Positions 32,665 to 45,511 of a stretch of 64,000 nucleotides of DNA are shown here, piece by piece. The notes under the pieces were generated by a model. That model was not told the DNA's origin. It did no database searches and saw only the letters and a program-made list of their open reading frames with translations. Within the stretch, counting starts at the first letter, position 1; every line of letters begins with the position of its first letter. Where the stretch lies: contig JAQJZZ010000010.1 in the NCBI GenBank assembly GCA_030077755.1, forward strand, positions 1,240,001 through 1,304,000, read 5' to 3'. This DNA is from Filosporella fistucella. Lineage: Eukaryota; Ascomycota; Leotiomycetes; Helotiales. The position numbers were made by a program, and so were the translations under genes.

Positions 32665-34592
32665 TTATTTCTTCGGCTCTGCTTCTGTGTCCGAACGGCG
32701 CAAGATTTCTACTGATCCAAAATGCCTTGGACTAATCCTCTGCTCGTACAAATAATCAATATCCTCCGTACTCTTCCCTTGGATTTCAGGTATCCAAAAG
32801 AATGCCAAAATGAGAAGAAGAATACTGCTTCCCATAAAGACGAAGCCAGTCTTCGCACCCAGATTCCCAGAACCCTCACCCACGTTATACATGTAGGGTG
32901 TCACGAAAGCAAAAAGCCAACTTACGAACGCCGCCATCATGATACTAATAGACTGAGTGTGTTGTCGAAGTCTGTATGATGACAACTCGGGGGACATTGA
33001 CCATGTCACTATGGAGTTGGTAAATTGTTGCCAAGTTATGAGAAGATTCCTATTTTTTGTCAGAGTATGTACAAGACGTTGAAAATAAACTTACAATAGC
33101 ACAGCAATTGCCCATATTGCACCAGTGTTAGATGCCGGAGCATAACCCAAAGCTCCTACCACACCTAATACAATAATATTGCCAACGACACCAACAAGAT
33201 ACAAGGACCTCCGGCCAAATCTGTCTCCAAAATACCAAACCAATGGCATGATCGTAAGAGCAAGACCAAACCCGCCAATATTGATATCGAAAGCATGGAT
33301 GACTGGTAAGCCGCCCAGGACCAAAAAATATATGTTCTGAGACAAAAAGGATGTCCCTATGAGACCATTGCCGAACATGAGTAAGCACACGGTCAAGGTT
33401 CGATTGAGGTCTGTCCCTCTGAAGCAATCAAGATATGATGCCCCGATGTCTTGCTTTGTTTCTTGCTGAATGCCCTTCTCCAGATGAGCCAGTCGTGCAT
33501 CAATACTCTCACTGTCGCCATACATGCGAACGAGAGAGCGGCGTGCATCTTCTGTACGGCCTCTGAGGATAAGATAGTTAGGTGACCTAATTACATCAGT
33601 TTCTATCCTTTTTGAGGAAGAATAGCATACTCTGGAACAAGGAGAAATGCGATGATGGGTATAGCGCCGACTAGCCATTGAAAAGCAAAAACAATTCGAA
33701 AAGCCGAAGTCCTTGTATCGGGCACAAAGGCACGAACGACTCCAAGACCAAGTGTTTGCATGGCCACAACGAAGAAGGCCAGGCCGCCTAGAAAGATCCC
33801 TCGGAGTCGAGGTGGAGAAATCTGGATGTCTCCTGAGCAAAGCCCTGGTCACAGGTAACAATCAACATACCTCACTGGCATATGTAGTTCCTACGGCCAG
33901 TAAACCTCCCACTGCAACTCCGTTGATCATCTTTCCACCTAGAAGCGCCCCCTTACTGTTCGAAACATATTGAAGAGCGACACCCAAAATCTAGAAACTA
34001 TAAGGCTAGCTGATCGAATTGGAGAAAAGTCCATTCTTACAGTGACTACCCCAAAACCTATAGCAGTAAACTTTCTCCCGATCTTCTGAGAAATAGGTCC
34101 AGCAATTGCAGATCCCAGAATTGATCCGACTCCAGACATTGATGACCACAGCGATGTCCAGATGGAATCTAGGTAAAGCTGCTTAGTGGCAGCATTGTAG
34201 TGTCCAAAGTACAGTTGAAACGCAGGCATAGCCAACGTAGCGCCATTTGCAATTGTGTCATAACCCTTGAAACGTTAATTGGCTCTGTATGGAGGACTGA
34301 AGTGAACCTGTTGGAACCACTTGAGTCAACACTTACATAAACTGCAGCACATGAATATGCAGGCAACACTTTAACGATTAGCTGACAGTACCAATGCTCC
34401 ATCAAGAGGTAGTTTACTGTATGCCAGGGACCGCTGATTCATCTTAATTGACTGCCAGATCCCGTACGTCATCTCCAGAGTTTCCAGGGCCTCTCCTTCT
34501 ACTGCAAGATGCTCTTTTCCTCTCAAATCCGACAGTTCCACATGACCTGTATCAGACTCTGCCCCTGGGGCCATTTTGGAATCCATTATCAT
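32665..34592 (-). CDS. MFS sugar transporter (hexose/alpha-glucoside permease family)
   Basis: Seven exons: 34592-34418, 34368-34337, 34265-34041, 33990-33871, 33821-33631, 33586-33095 and 33049-32665, together about 539 residues. Every junction keeps frame. The 32-nt second exon supplies MLPAYSCAAVY in the first membrane helix and leads into GYDT. Family signatures are GPISQKIGRKF after helix 2, SEISPPRLRG, PESPNYLI (PESPR-like, with Asn for Arg), YFGDRFGRRSLYLVG, and PEIQGKSTEDIDYLYE at the end. Twelve membrane helices are consistent with the hydrophobic pattern. It is a plasma-membrane proton-sugar symporter by family; the sugar cannot be named. The start could be the first or second Met. 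Confidence 0.88.
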
Positions 34593-37500
34593 AATCTGGT
34601 ATGCTAGTGAGGCTACTTGTCCGAAGCAAAAGGATCAATTGCCAATGCCGATATCGATCTTGTCGCGCGATCTCCTGACGAAGCGACATAACAGTTGTCG
34701 AATGAATCAAGCAAGTGGAGCCAGGAAGACATATAAAGCGTCTCTCTGGCCCCTTTTGTTGAACATTAAAATGGCCAGACTGGTGTACTGATGCCCGGAA
34801 GGTTACACTGTACGAATGCCAATGTCTCACAAGTTTCTTCTTTGCTAGGGCACTCCACGCCCCACGTAAGTAGGTTTGTGGGTTGAAGATCACTGAGAGG
34901 TTGAAAAGGAGCTAGAAAAGCAAATATGGGAACAAAATCGGCTGTCAGAAATCGACGCCACGGTACTTGATCCTTGGTGTGCCGAACAGATGGAAATGAC
35001 ATTGCAGGCCGAGTGTTTGGTCGGGGTCGGGGAACGAAATGATGAAGACGCTGCCGACGCCACGATTGATTATTCCAGTGGCCCGGTACGATGTCTCAAC
35101 AGCGCTCATTCAACCGACTTTTTCTTTTCTCATGCTGAGTCCCATCTAGTAATAATCTAACTTCTCGACGGATCTGTGCGCAGATATGCTCAAACATTCC
35201 GTAAATATGACTCTTAATAATGAACGATCCAGTGGATCCTTGCGAACGGGTAACTGAAAGGCTGACTTACTGTCTTACCGTGGGATGAAAGTTCTGTTCA
35301 CCATCGACTTGATGTCTCGGTTGTGAAGGAGATCCGAGAATGTATCCTCCAGATTTGAGATTTGCATGTCGTCCAAACTTAGAATGCATGAATTGAAGGC
35401 ATGAAATAAACCTTATCGTCCGAAACAGATGGTACCTGATTACGAGCTGCTAGCTGTGTCCATCGAGGTTACTTAAGACATTTTATGCTGACCAAGAACG
35501 CCTCATTCATGCTTGTCCTATCTTTGACTTTGACAGTTGTTCTCTCCCTCCCGCACTTCCGGACGTTTTCATAAACGTTGTTTTAGTTTTTTTGCCTGTA
35601 TTTGAGTCATTACAATACAAATTCTATAAAGAACAATGTGCCATCATATAGCAAATCCCATGTGACTTAGCCACGTGTTTTTGCAGAAGCAGATGTAAGG
35701 AAGGAGATGGCACAGAAAACTTTGCTGAGGTGTTTGGAACAACTTGAAAAAGGTGTGGCGTTAAGGATGTCTTGTTGTCAAAAAGATATTCGCATTGCGT
35801 CAGCTCCATTGATGACTTACTTCACGCTGGTCATTCCACGTTTCGTTCTTGTGCATATTGCATATTCCCCAACACTATAATTATTCTGGATGCAATGGTG
35901 GAATCCAGTCAATCTCTCACCAGTGTACCTGCTTTTATATATTTGTCAGCACTTTCACCCAGGCCGAGTCTATGCGTCTTCGGATAAGGCTATAACCTTC
36001 AAGCGTCGTTAGAACGGAAGTTGGGAAAGTTGACTGGCCAATCCAGTAGCCAATCCCTTCTTTTGCGAGATGTCCGCCAGCGAGACCTACCAATATCTTG
36101 GACCTAATAAGATGGCGACACAAATTTTCTTCGAAATCTATTGGGACTAATGGAGGGGAAAGCAAAGCCTCCTATTGCTCTGAAGAACCAAAGACCTCGA
36201 TTGAAATAGACTAAGAGCTTGGGGATGATAAACAAATCTTGATCGACCGAACTGAGATGAACGCAAAGCGGATTTGACACAATCAACATATTCACTGCAT
36301 CCGATCTAAAATTTTCCATTCGAATAGGCGGAAAGTATATAAACCTGGTCATGAGCTCTTGCTTCTTGACTCTCTACACGATGACCCCTCCCGAGACGAA
36401 CACAACTATCTCCACACCTCTAGGAAGTAATTCATCGGATTCTCAGCCCAGGTCAATATGTCCTGTTTCAGTTCGCTTTTCCCCTCCGTTCCAATAAAGA
36501 TTTGTGCTGCATCCTCTCAGCCAGAATCATAGTGACACTTGGAGTTCACGTCGCCGTTGCAAAATATCAGAAATTGATCCATTGATGGAAATATGGTATG
36601 GGTTAACCTGCTGCAGAAGGGTGGCTGTGGTATGAGGTTCGATCTTATCAGGCCAAGAAATCGCTGCGAGGGGGAACACGCTTGGATGCTGATCCAAAGA
36701 GAAAAATAAACACAAGAATAACAAGCAGAGTACAAGCAGAGATAATTACAAACTCCATGTGAAAAGGTATATTCAAGACATATGAGATACAGATATCAAT
36801 TTCTGGGTTTTTACATGTCGCTGTTTGGGTTCGTAGGACCGAAATGCAAACATGTCGCATCTGGCCAAAGCTCAAAATCTGAAAATGAAACAGATGGGCT
36901 TGTGAAGGACAGCTCCAAAGATACCCCTGTCACTACCTGTAGCTATTGAAACTATAGATACAATGAATTGTGTCAATCGGGTTAGCAATGAAAATACTTC
37001 CAATGTGAGATTTTCGTTTGGAGGAGGCGAATTAATAATTACAAAAGATATAAGTTCTTGGGGTTATCTTCCTAGTACTAAACATTGTGGCAAGTGTTCT
37101 CAAGCAGAACGGGGCGAAAGCATAAGTCGAGGGTCAATGAGAACCTGTCATGAGAGGCAAGATGCTTGTCTCCTCGACAATATTACTAAATAAACCATCC
37201 ACTTAAGGTAAGAGTAAGAAGATGGAAAATGAAAGAGGAAAACGTGGAGTGAAAGAAATACATGCTCTGGCGTGTATCACCCACCAAGTCTTTGATGGAT
37301 GTAAATGGTTGGAAACTATAAAGCAGGAGAGCATTTCTTACATCGAGCTTGCACTATATTCACAGGTATATTGCAGACTGTCCACAGTCTCTAATAGCCA
37401 TCCACTGTACCTATTTGCATAAGTAATGAGAACACAGGTCTATAAGCAACAGTCCGGCGTCCTGGTAGTGGACAATTGACCGGCGCTTGCAGGTAGATCT

Positions 37501-39863
37501 AAATGCTGACATTAACTAAAGATCGTTTGAGAAGGAATAAAAGGAGATAGCTGACAACACTGTTCTCGATGTAGTAAATTCCTGTTGTAATGTATCTGAC
37601 ATGAATATTAGATTCGCAAGCAGAATGTTCTCTCTGGTCGGTGGGCTTGATCAAGATGAGATCTCGGCGCCGTGTTTTGGATGAGGTTCATTTAAGAGAA
37701 GAATTTGCAAGACAACATCAGGCTGGAAACAAGTTGTTGGGCGCCCAGATCAGAGACAGGCCGGATCACCGCATGGGTTCAAACAAAAAAGTGTCCAAAT
37801 ATTCCAAACTTCTCGGGTTACCTTCCACTCTACTGAGCCTCACGGGCCACGAAGAGATCTAACGAAACCTGGATGTTTGGCGCGGGAGATTGTAGCCAGA
37901 GCCCTCGCCGCGCTTGTTGATCATACGCAGTACTAGTACAGTATGCTGAATGCTGAAGATAAAAGAGAAGCAATGTGCATTTTGTGAACTGTGCTGCACC
38001 ATGACTACAGCAAGCACCGAGGAACGACCGGGTGGAATGGTCCAGACTCAATGTGGTGTTGCAAGTGAAGTTTGGTCGATAACGAAGCAGGTGGATTCCC
38101 GATGGTTTTGAGTTGGGATGGAGCAAGTGTTTGGAGGTGAATTGGCTGAGCTCTTTGCCTTGCATTTGTTTCTGCCTCCGCTACTTGCACCAGGATTTTC
38201 GCTTGCTGAGCCGGCTTGGCAATGCATGGAAGCTCGTCAGATTTTCTAAGTTGTTGAGGGACGCTGACTCGTCCCCTTCATGGAACCATCATCAACCATT
38301 ACATGTTCTTACATTTATAACAACATCAGAAGTCCGCGGTGCAAACCCGTGCAGAAGACATAGGCTGATAGTTTAATCATGATGCATCGGCCATGGAAAA
38401 GATGTAACTCTTCATGTGAAACATGGATCGAGAGAGCATAGCTGTTTATCGACTGTCAAGTCATCACTTTCCCTCTCAATCTTTCGATCAGCGACGCAGC
38501 CAGCATCACATCACTTTTTACTTCTCATGTGAAGATGCAGCCCGATAAGAAATATGGGACGGTATGCAATAGGGAGGCTCAATACGGGATTCTTCCTGAC
38601 ATTCTGGACCCACCACAACCACCATCTTTTACCATGTTTCTTGGATCAGGACGGGAGCAGCTACAAATAGAAAACGCATGACGACCGGACTCGTACACCA
38701 TTGACATCAGAGAGCCGAGATACTGTTGATGACTCCACCTCGACGGATGTGACACTCGTATCAGCATCGTGGAATTGATCGCTTTACCTCCTCAACCATG
38801 TTCTTTCACTCGATGCCCAATCTTGTCTTGCAAATTGTGGGCTCTGTCTACCAATACCTGGATTCATCGTTCATGGTTGCTGCAAAAGGAGACTTTTCTG
38901 GTGGAGCTTTTGCCTCTGGGAATTGCTTCCCCAAGAAATGTGGACTTTGCCGGGCTTGGAGGGCAACCGAAACAATTTTAGTGTTGAGGCTCCAATTTTA
39001 TAGACTGCTATACCTTCCGGATCAGCGTTCATCGTGTTTCCTTCGCAGCGGAGAGCACCTAGGGAGAGTCTGGACTTTGCCTCTGGATCAGATGGGCTCG
39101 ATGGGCTTACGATCTCCACCCATTTTGGTTCGTCGGCATTCAGGCTGATATAGAGCGTCACGGCCGTGGGATAATGAGATTATTACTCGAGTAGGTATCA
39201 AGCATGCCATTCCCCCCCCCCCAGGAGAGTCATGAGCATAGTGGGGCCTCCTCCTACTGAGCCACGAACCCCCAAGGCCCGGAGGACGCGCTTTCTTATC
39301 AAGCCAAAGTCTTCTACTCTGTTCGGCCTTGTTAATCCACTCCGCGACATATTCCCTAGATACAAGTAGTGGTAGTGGCATGCCGTGCTTTTGACCATTT
39401 ATTTACCAGTACTCATCCTCTCCCAGTTCTTCTAGAGGCCTTCTGGATCGCTCCTCGCTCTTTTGTCAGGTCTCTCCTGGGCAAGCGTCGACAACCACAG
39501 ACACGCTATACCAATTTTTCCTGCCTCAACCTCAATTGGCGACCACATATTATATATTTCTCCTTCCATTGCCCCTCAAACATTTCTGATCGTTTCTCCG
39601 TCTCTCTTCCTCCTTCTCACAGTCGCTAGATTTCTGTTGTTGTTCGTCACCAAGGAGCTTATAAATAAACTTTCGGACCCTTTCTTATCGGTGGCGGTTC
39701 GACAGACTTTTTTCGATAGTGAAAAGCCGGACCTGCATCATCCCATCTGCCCGCATGAGGCCGAACAAAACCCCTCCATTGCAAGGCAGCTGTATATTCA
39801 TCGCGGAATCGAAGGGCTTTCACTTCTGATAGAAAGGGTTGAGTTCATTGTTATATTTTCATC
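34593..39863. other. 5.3-kb gene-poor region
   Basis: No gene could be assigned on either strand. Short frames, for example 36875-36648 (minus), which ends in a single hydrophobic helix, and 39161-38871 (minus, 96 codons of ordinary composition), lack recognisable motifs and have no supporting exons. There is a 12-13-nt C homopolymer near 39209-39222. The last 450 nt are CT-rich and probably the leader of the Prm10-like gene. No tRNA was found. Confidence 0.45.
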
Positions 39864-42730
39864 ATGTCTAGCGATTACAGAACGGCTAGTGAAGGGATCT
39901 CAGGCCACGGCATAGAATATCGAGAGCTCTCTTCAGAGGAACCTAGTGCAGAATCAAGCGCGAATCCTAGCAGACCAACCAGTGCTGGAGGTAATCATTC
40001 GAATCACCAGCAAAAAAAGAGCAGAGTCCGTTTCAACAGCACCAGTGAGGCAAATGATTCTACCAACCAAAGATCCATTTTCCCTTTACGGGACAGGTCC
40101 TTATCGCCAATTACAATTACTCCCCCGAAGCATACGAAGTCGAGTCCCGCACACTCCAGGAATAACAGTGTTGGTGCTTTACAGCGCCGTACTCCAGAAA
40201 CGGAAATAGAGAACCCATTCACAGACCCAGCGTCCATCCCGGTCTTCAAGCCGAGGCCAAGTTTGCTCAGGAGCAACTCTTCCAACCATGAGAACCAGGA
40301 AGTCGAATCATACAACGAGAAAGCGTTCTCGGCATTGGCAGCCCAAGAGCGAGCACAGCGAATAGCTTCCTTAGTAGGGAGTCATTCTGCACCTGCATCG
40401 AGACGAAACAGTCTAGATGATGATCCCGAAGAGCCGCTTCCATCAAGCAGAAATCATGGCTATCCGGTAAGAATTGATGATATCCCTCTCATGGATATGG
40501 ACAGTAGGAGGACATACGACGGGGTAGATTACGAGAGCGACGAAGACAATCTGGAGAAACCTAGTGCAGTGAACAAAGTCTCGAGCAGTTCTGAAGCTCA
40601 TAAGCTTGTCAGACAGCATACCAGGAAGCATCCTTCAGATTCATGGAGGACAAAAGCGACGCCACCATCAGGACTTGCCTCGGGAATGGTAACTCCGACA
40701 GATGAAAGGGATATCGACTACGTACCAAGACCTCAGCAATATCGTGGCGGTGTGCTTTCTTCTCTCTTAAAACTTTACAATGCACCAGGACAGGGAACTC
40801 AGTCACGTAGGGGAAGCGAAACTTCGGGCAGCCCGTCCTATTCGGGGACGGTGACAGGCTCAGCATCTGGATCCGGCGTCAACACCCCGAAATCGAAAAA
40901 TGCTAAATGGTATAACCACAAAAGCCAATCCCAAGATACTCTTGCAGGATTGATTCAAGCATCTGCCATTCTCGGCGCCGCCGGGGGAGCTGCAACTCAT
41001 AAGAAGACCGCGCCTGCTCGACCAGGCATGGGGAAGAGGACTCATAGCGGGAAGCTTATCGATACTGCTATGAATAGAATAAGCGGCCGGCCAAGACTTG
41101 AAGATGAAATACGAATCACTGTCCATATTGCTGAGACATTAAGTCGCCAGAAGTATCTGTTGAAACTCTGCCGTGCGCTCATGAGCTATGGCGCGCCAAC
41201 TCACCGACTTGAAGAATATATGAAGATGAGTGCGAGAGTACTAGAAATTGATGGTCAGTTTCTTTACATTCCTGGCTGCATGATAATCTCTTTCGATGAT
41301 ATTTCGACCCACACCACCGAAGTAAAAATCGTGCGGTCAGTCCAAGGAGTTGATTTGGGCAAGCTTAAAGATATCCACGAGATATACAAAGAGGTTGTCC
41401 ATGATGTTATCGGGGTGGAAGAGGCGACTCAAAGACTTGATAACATTATCAAGACAAAACCCAAGCATGACCCATGGATCCTTGTGATAGTGTATGGCCT
41501 AGCCAGCGCCACGGTAGGACCATTTGGTAAGTTTTCCGAGGTTGATTTGCTTCCACTGCTGATATGACCCAGCGTTTGAGGCACGCTTGATCGATTTACC
41601 CATATGTTTTCTCCTTGGATGTATCCTTGGTTTCCTGCAATTAATCGTTGCTCCAAAATCGGAATTGTATAGCAACGTGTTCGAAATTTCGGCTGCCGTG
41701 TTAACCTCCTTTCTGGCCAGAGCTTTTGGATCCATTCGTGGAGGCAATCTCTTTTGCTTCTCTGCCCTTGCTCAATCATCCATTGCTCTGATTCTGCCGG
41801 GATACATGGTACTCTGCGGTTCCTTGGAGCTTCAATCACGATCGATGGTTGCAGGATCTGTCCGCATGGTTTATGCGATTATTTACTCGCTGTTTCTGGG
41901 ATTCGGAATCACTATCGGTACAGTCCTGTATGGTTTGATGGATTCAAACGCAACAAGTGCAACTACGTGCCAGGATCCTCTCGTGTCGTTCTGGAAATGG
42001 CCCTTTGTGCCCCTTTTTACGCTTTGCCTGTGCATCATAAACATGGCAAAATGGAAACAGATGCCGGTGATGATTATCATCTCATTTGCTGGCTATGTGG
42101 TCAACTTTTTCAGCGCGATGAAGTTTCCCACATCACCCCAGATCTCTAATACCTTTGGCGCACTTACAGTTGGTGTTCTTGGGAATATGTATTCCCGAGT
42201 GCGTCATGGTGTGGCAGCCGCTGCCCTTCTCCCAGCCATATTTGTCCAGGTCCCATCGGGACTTGCAGCTTCAGGTTCATTATTGGCTGGAATTAGCAGC
42301 GCAGACCAAATCACCAACACTACGACTTACGCAAATGGCACAGCGAAGATAAATGGAACGAGTACTGTAAGTCCCCCGATTTATCAAAATGGGTTAACTG
42401 GGACACACTACGTTACCCTCCCTCTTGCGGTTTGTTGTTTGCCTATACAGGTTCTCTTTTGTCAAGATATAGATTACTTATTCCCCTACTTGCAAGAAAT
42501 ATGATGCAATCTGAAGAACACTTGGAGGATCAGCCTTCGGATTTAAGGAGAACGTTACTGACGCTCAATTCTAGGTATCTGTCACATCTTCTGGTGACCT
42601 CAACACCATTGTTTTTAACGTTGGATTCAGCATGATTCAAGTCGCTATTGGTATCACAGTCGGATTATTCCTCAGTGCGTTGATTGTATATCCACTTGGA
42701 AAAAGAAGGAGCGGCTTGTTTAGTTTTTGA
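39864..42730 (+). CDS. PRM10: Prm10-like ThrE/DUF1212 family membrane protein
   Basis: Three exons, 39864-41526, 41573-42366 and 42575-42730, about 870 residues. The N-terminal 370 residues are Ser/Asn-rich and probably disordered cytosolic sequence. The ThrE region follows, starting around MNRISGRPRLEDEIRI with LLKLCRALMSYGAPTHRLEEYM, FLYIPGCMIISFDD and SATVGPFAFEARL (rejoined by the first intron). About ten hydrophobic helices follow, as in the two-part ThrE (PF06738/PF12821) fold. The last intron rejoins INGTST-VSVTSSGDLNTIVFNVGFSMIQ. Bacterial ThrE exports threonine; yeast Prm10 is pheromone-regulated and of unknown substrate. Its length and layout match the fungal homologues. The 208-nt last intron is long for this genome and might hide a short exon. 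Confidence 0.88.
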
Positions 42731-43448
42731 AGAAATTCGGTAACTTCATACTGGTGTTCTTGGTTGCATCAATTTTGCATATTGGATTTTCGATTCTAAG
42801 CATGGGGCAAGACGGCGGAGTCAGGGTTCGAGTAAGCGTCGGCGTTTGGATCATGATAGATAGGACTGCTGCATTTGGGAAAGGCGTTCAGGTTCAGGGA
42901 CTAGAGGTACTGCTATACCGCAATAATACGACGAGCCAGAAGACTCTAATAGAGGACAAAAATGACCGAATTCTTGTGCCACTTCTTTTCAGCTTCGCCC
43001 AACCCTCCACCACATCCTAGCAAAATCTCATTAAAGTTTGCCACCACACACTCAAGTCTGGAAGCAGTCTCACTCATCCCAATCTCATTCGTTACACGAA
43101 ATACGATCTGCAACAAAAAAAAGTCTACGTCTTCTTTCATAACATTTGTGATCACGGTACTGATTGGAATACGAGTCATCAGTCCTCAGTTTTTGATGAG
43201 GCTGCCAATGTCTCAGCCTCGTGATGGTTTTTGAGGGAATCGGGTTGGAGCCGAGGAATGTAAAGGTGGCTTGCAATCAGTCCACTTTGTTTGCTTTTCC
43301 TGTTTGTCATAGAAGAGGGGGGAAACGAGCACATGATACCGCGTTCCTGTCACGTCTCTTCCAAGCTTTCGGCAGCACCAGACACCGCCAACAAGATTTT
43401 AAAACAGGACAGACAAAAGCGCTATATAGCAGCAGGAATTCATTCACA
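42731..43448. other. Intergenic region, Prm10-like to VOC gene
   Basis: About 0.7 kb including the promoter of the downstream gene. Overlapping short frames show no motif. I see no repeats. Confidence 0.45.
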
Positions 43449-43970
43449 ATGCCTTTGTCGCATATCTCCCTTCCTGTCTCGGATCTCCAAGCTTCTAAAG
43501 ATTTTTACCTCGCGGCTCTTAAACCATTAGGCTATGGAATTTTCATGGAAATTGAGCAGACGGTCGGTATGACAATTAAATACGATGGTCCTGACTTCTG
43601 GCTCCACTGTTGTCCTATGGACAAAAAGCTTGCACGTACTGGTATCCATGTTGCATTCAAGGCAAATAGCAGGAAGACCGTGGACGAGTTCTATACTGCA
43701 TCTTTGTGAGCTGACTGGCTTAATCATCGGACCATGGCTGACGATGACAGAAATGCTGGTGCTAAAGATAATGGCCCTCCAGGGGAGAGACCTCAATATG
43801 TGAAGGGCTATTACGCTTCATATGTGATTGATCTGGATGGGAACAATGTTGAATGCGTTTATTATCAACCATGGTGGTTGAGTATGATGCAGTTTGCTCC
43901 AAAGATTATTGGTGCTGTGTTCGTTGGCGGTGTTGCCTTCTGGGGTGGTTCAAGAGGCTGGAGTGTGTGA
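43449..43970 (+). CDS. Glyoxalase/VOC-fold protein with hydrophobic C-terminal tail
   Basis: Two exons, 43449-43705 and 43751-43970, encode about 158 residues. The start MPLSHISLPVSDLQASKDFYLAAL is the classic first beta-alpha-beta unit of vicinal-oxygen-chelate proteins. GIHVAFKANSRKTVDEFY and YYASYVIDLDGNNVECVY form the second half, with the DGNNVE metal-ligand Glu. The 45-nt intron rejoins ASL-NAGAKDNGPPGERP. The last 30 residues (WWLSMMQFAPKIIGAVFVGG and onward) are hydrophobic and Gly-rich, an unusual addition to this fold, and could anchor the protein to a membrane. The substrate is unknown. The upstream part of the longer open frame (from 43221) is judged leader sequence. Confidence 0.8.
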
Positions 43971-44207
43971 GCAATTGTTGATGGGCGGGAATAAAGAAGT
44001 CCGAACCAGAATGAGAGAGTGAAAGTAGGGTTGATGCTTTGAAAATCTGGCTTCCCATTTCTCATTGATTAAGAAGCATAACAAAGACGAAGGCTTGAAG
44101 TAAGATTCTTGGTAACTCCATGTGACAGGCTTTCTGATAGTGAAATGGGTATCAATATTCTCGCAACCGCCTGTGCCCAGCACTTGACTGCGCCTAACCT
44201 TGTACCT

Positions 44208-44962
44208 TTAGTTTCTAATCTCTCTGTATGCGTCCCTCAAATCCATCCCATCGACTTCTCCCTCAGCGATCTCTCCAACAACACGCCCTGGTATTCCTCC
44301 AACAATCGAGAAGCTTGGAATCACCATATTCGGGGGCAATACGGTCCCGTCCAAAATTTTGACATAGTCCTTGATAATTGCGAACTTTCCAATGACACAA
44401 TTGGATCCAATATTGACATGAGATCCAATGAGCGCCGCTTCGACAATGGTGGCAGCACCTATGAATACATGGTCGGAGATTTTGAGGGGAAAGTATGAGA
44501 ATTGCCTGTAGGCTAATGTCAGCATTATGTTGAAACATGCCTGTTCTACTCAAGATCTGCTCTTTCGGTCTAGAATTCCTAAAAATTGCTGGGCCATGAT
44601 ACCTACCCTTTATACAGTTTGCCGGGCGGCCTAAGCTCACATCCTCTACTAAAGAAGCAGTATCTTCCAATCGCGACTGCAACTTGATTTCCCCCTTTCT
44701 CCCCTGGATTGGTAGGCGGGTATGTCCGTAGCAGATCACCTCTGATTATAACTTCTGCTTGAATGACAGTCTTCCCTCCAAGTATGATGTTTGTGGTACC
44801 GATTATTTGGGATCGTCGAGATACTTTGTTTCCCGTATCCTTTAACCAGGGTCAGTGTACTGTATATATGGGCTTGTACATATCGCAAAAGCAGAGCACG
44901 CTATTATAAGAGCAAAATCTTACAGTCTCGATGTACTCGCCCTTCACAGGCTTTTTCGACAT
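44208..44962 (-). CDS. Dynactin subunit p25 (subunit 5)
   Basis: Three exons, 44962-44924 (13 codons), 44839-44607 and 44505-44208, encode about 189 residues, the family's usual size. The N-terminus MSKKPVKGEYIET joins DTGNKVSRRSQIIGTTNI; later segments include NIILGGKTVIQAEVIIRGDL, VAIGRYCFF, PPGKLYKG-QFSYFPLKISDHVF and IGSHVNIGSNCVIGKFAII, giving the hexapeptide repeats of a left-handed beta-helix. The protein sits at the pointed end of dynactin and helps link dynein to early endosomes in hyphae. Longer frames on the same strand in this stretch are in the wrong phase. It converges on the VOC gene (237 nt between stop codons). Confidence 0.9.
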
Positions 44963-45511
44963 GTTTGTTGCATGACAAGTTCCAGCTGCTGCGATGTCGA
45001 TTTGTTTGAACGATGACAGTTCTGCCGAGGTTGGGCCTGGAGTGGAAGGCGGTGAATTGGACCTTGCGAGAAGGCTTGGCAGGTAACAATCTACGGTCAG
45101 TGAAATTTCGAAGATTTGCACGCATCAAGTCCTCAAACTTTGAAATTTAATTTGATAAGATTTTCAAGCTCTTCTTGAATTAAAATTAATGCGGAATTGA
45201 AAATATTCTGGTACAATTTCGATATTTTTGAGTGGGTCATCTCGAGATTAGGCTGCACTTTTTGCAATGGACGTGGAATTATGAGCTTGGTAACCTGGTA
45301 TTCTTGCTGCTCAGGCTGATTCTCATTAGTGATAGCGAGTAGGAAGTAAGGCATTCCTTGAGTTCTAGACAAACATCCACCCATTATAGCAAAACCCGTT
45401 TCCATTCCAGCCTGTGATAGTTCACAATAACTTTTTATCAATCTACATCAAGAATTGCAATCCCATACCCATTTTCTCCATTTCCTGCATTTCCCCCTTT
45501 TGATAAGACAT
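44963..45511. other. Intergenic region with an unassigned 102-codon ORF
   Basis: Lies upstream of dynactin p25 and downstream of the MetE-like gene (same strand). A minus-strand frame at 45441-45133 has ordinary amino-acid composition (Gln/Ile/Leu-rich, helical end EELENLIKLNFKV) but no recognisable domain. It may be 3' untranslated sequence of the MetE-like gene. Confidence 0.35.

Noticed and set aside
36613..36665. GGTTCGA motif suggesting a tRNA T-arm
   Set aside because: No matching T-stem, acceptor stem or anticodon arm could be drawn around it; other GTTCGA/TCGAAC hits in the window failed the same way.
36648..36875. Minus-strand frame with an anchor-like helix followed by PP, resembling a P450 N-terminus
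   Set aside because: All frames after it are broken and none carries P450 motifs; too short to support a pseudogene call.
44263..44739. 158-codon minus-strand frame over dynactin p25
   Set aside because: It is the wrong frame; the p25 reading frame uses two introns and gives the conserved beta-helix repeats.
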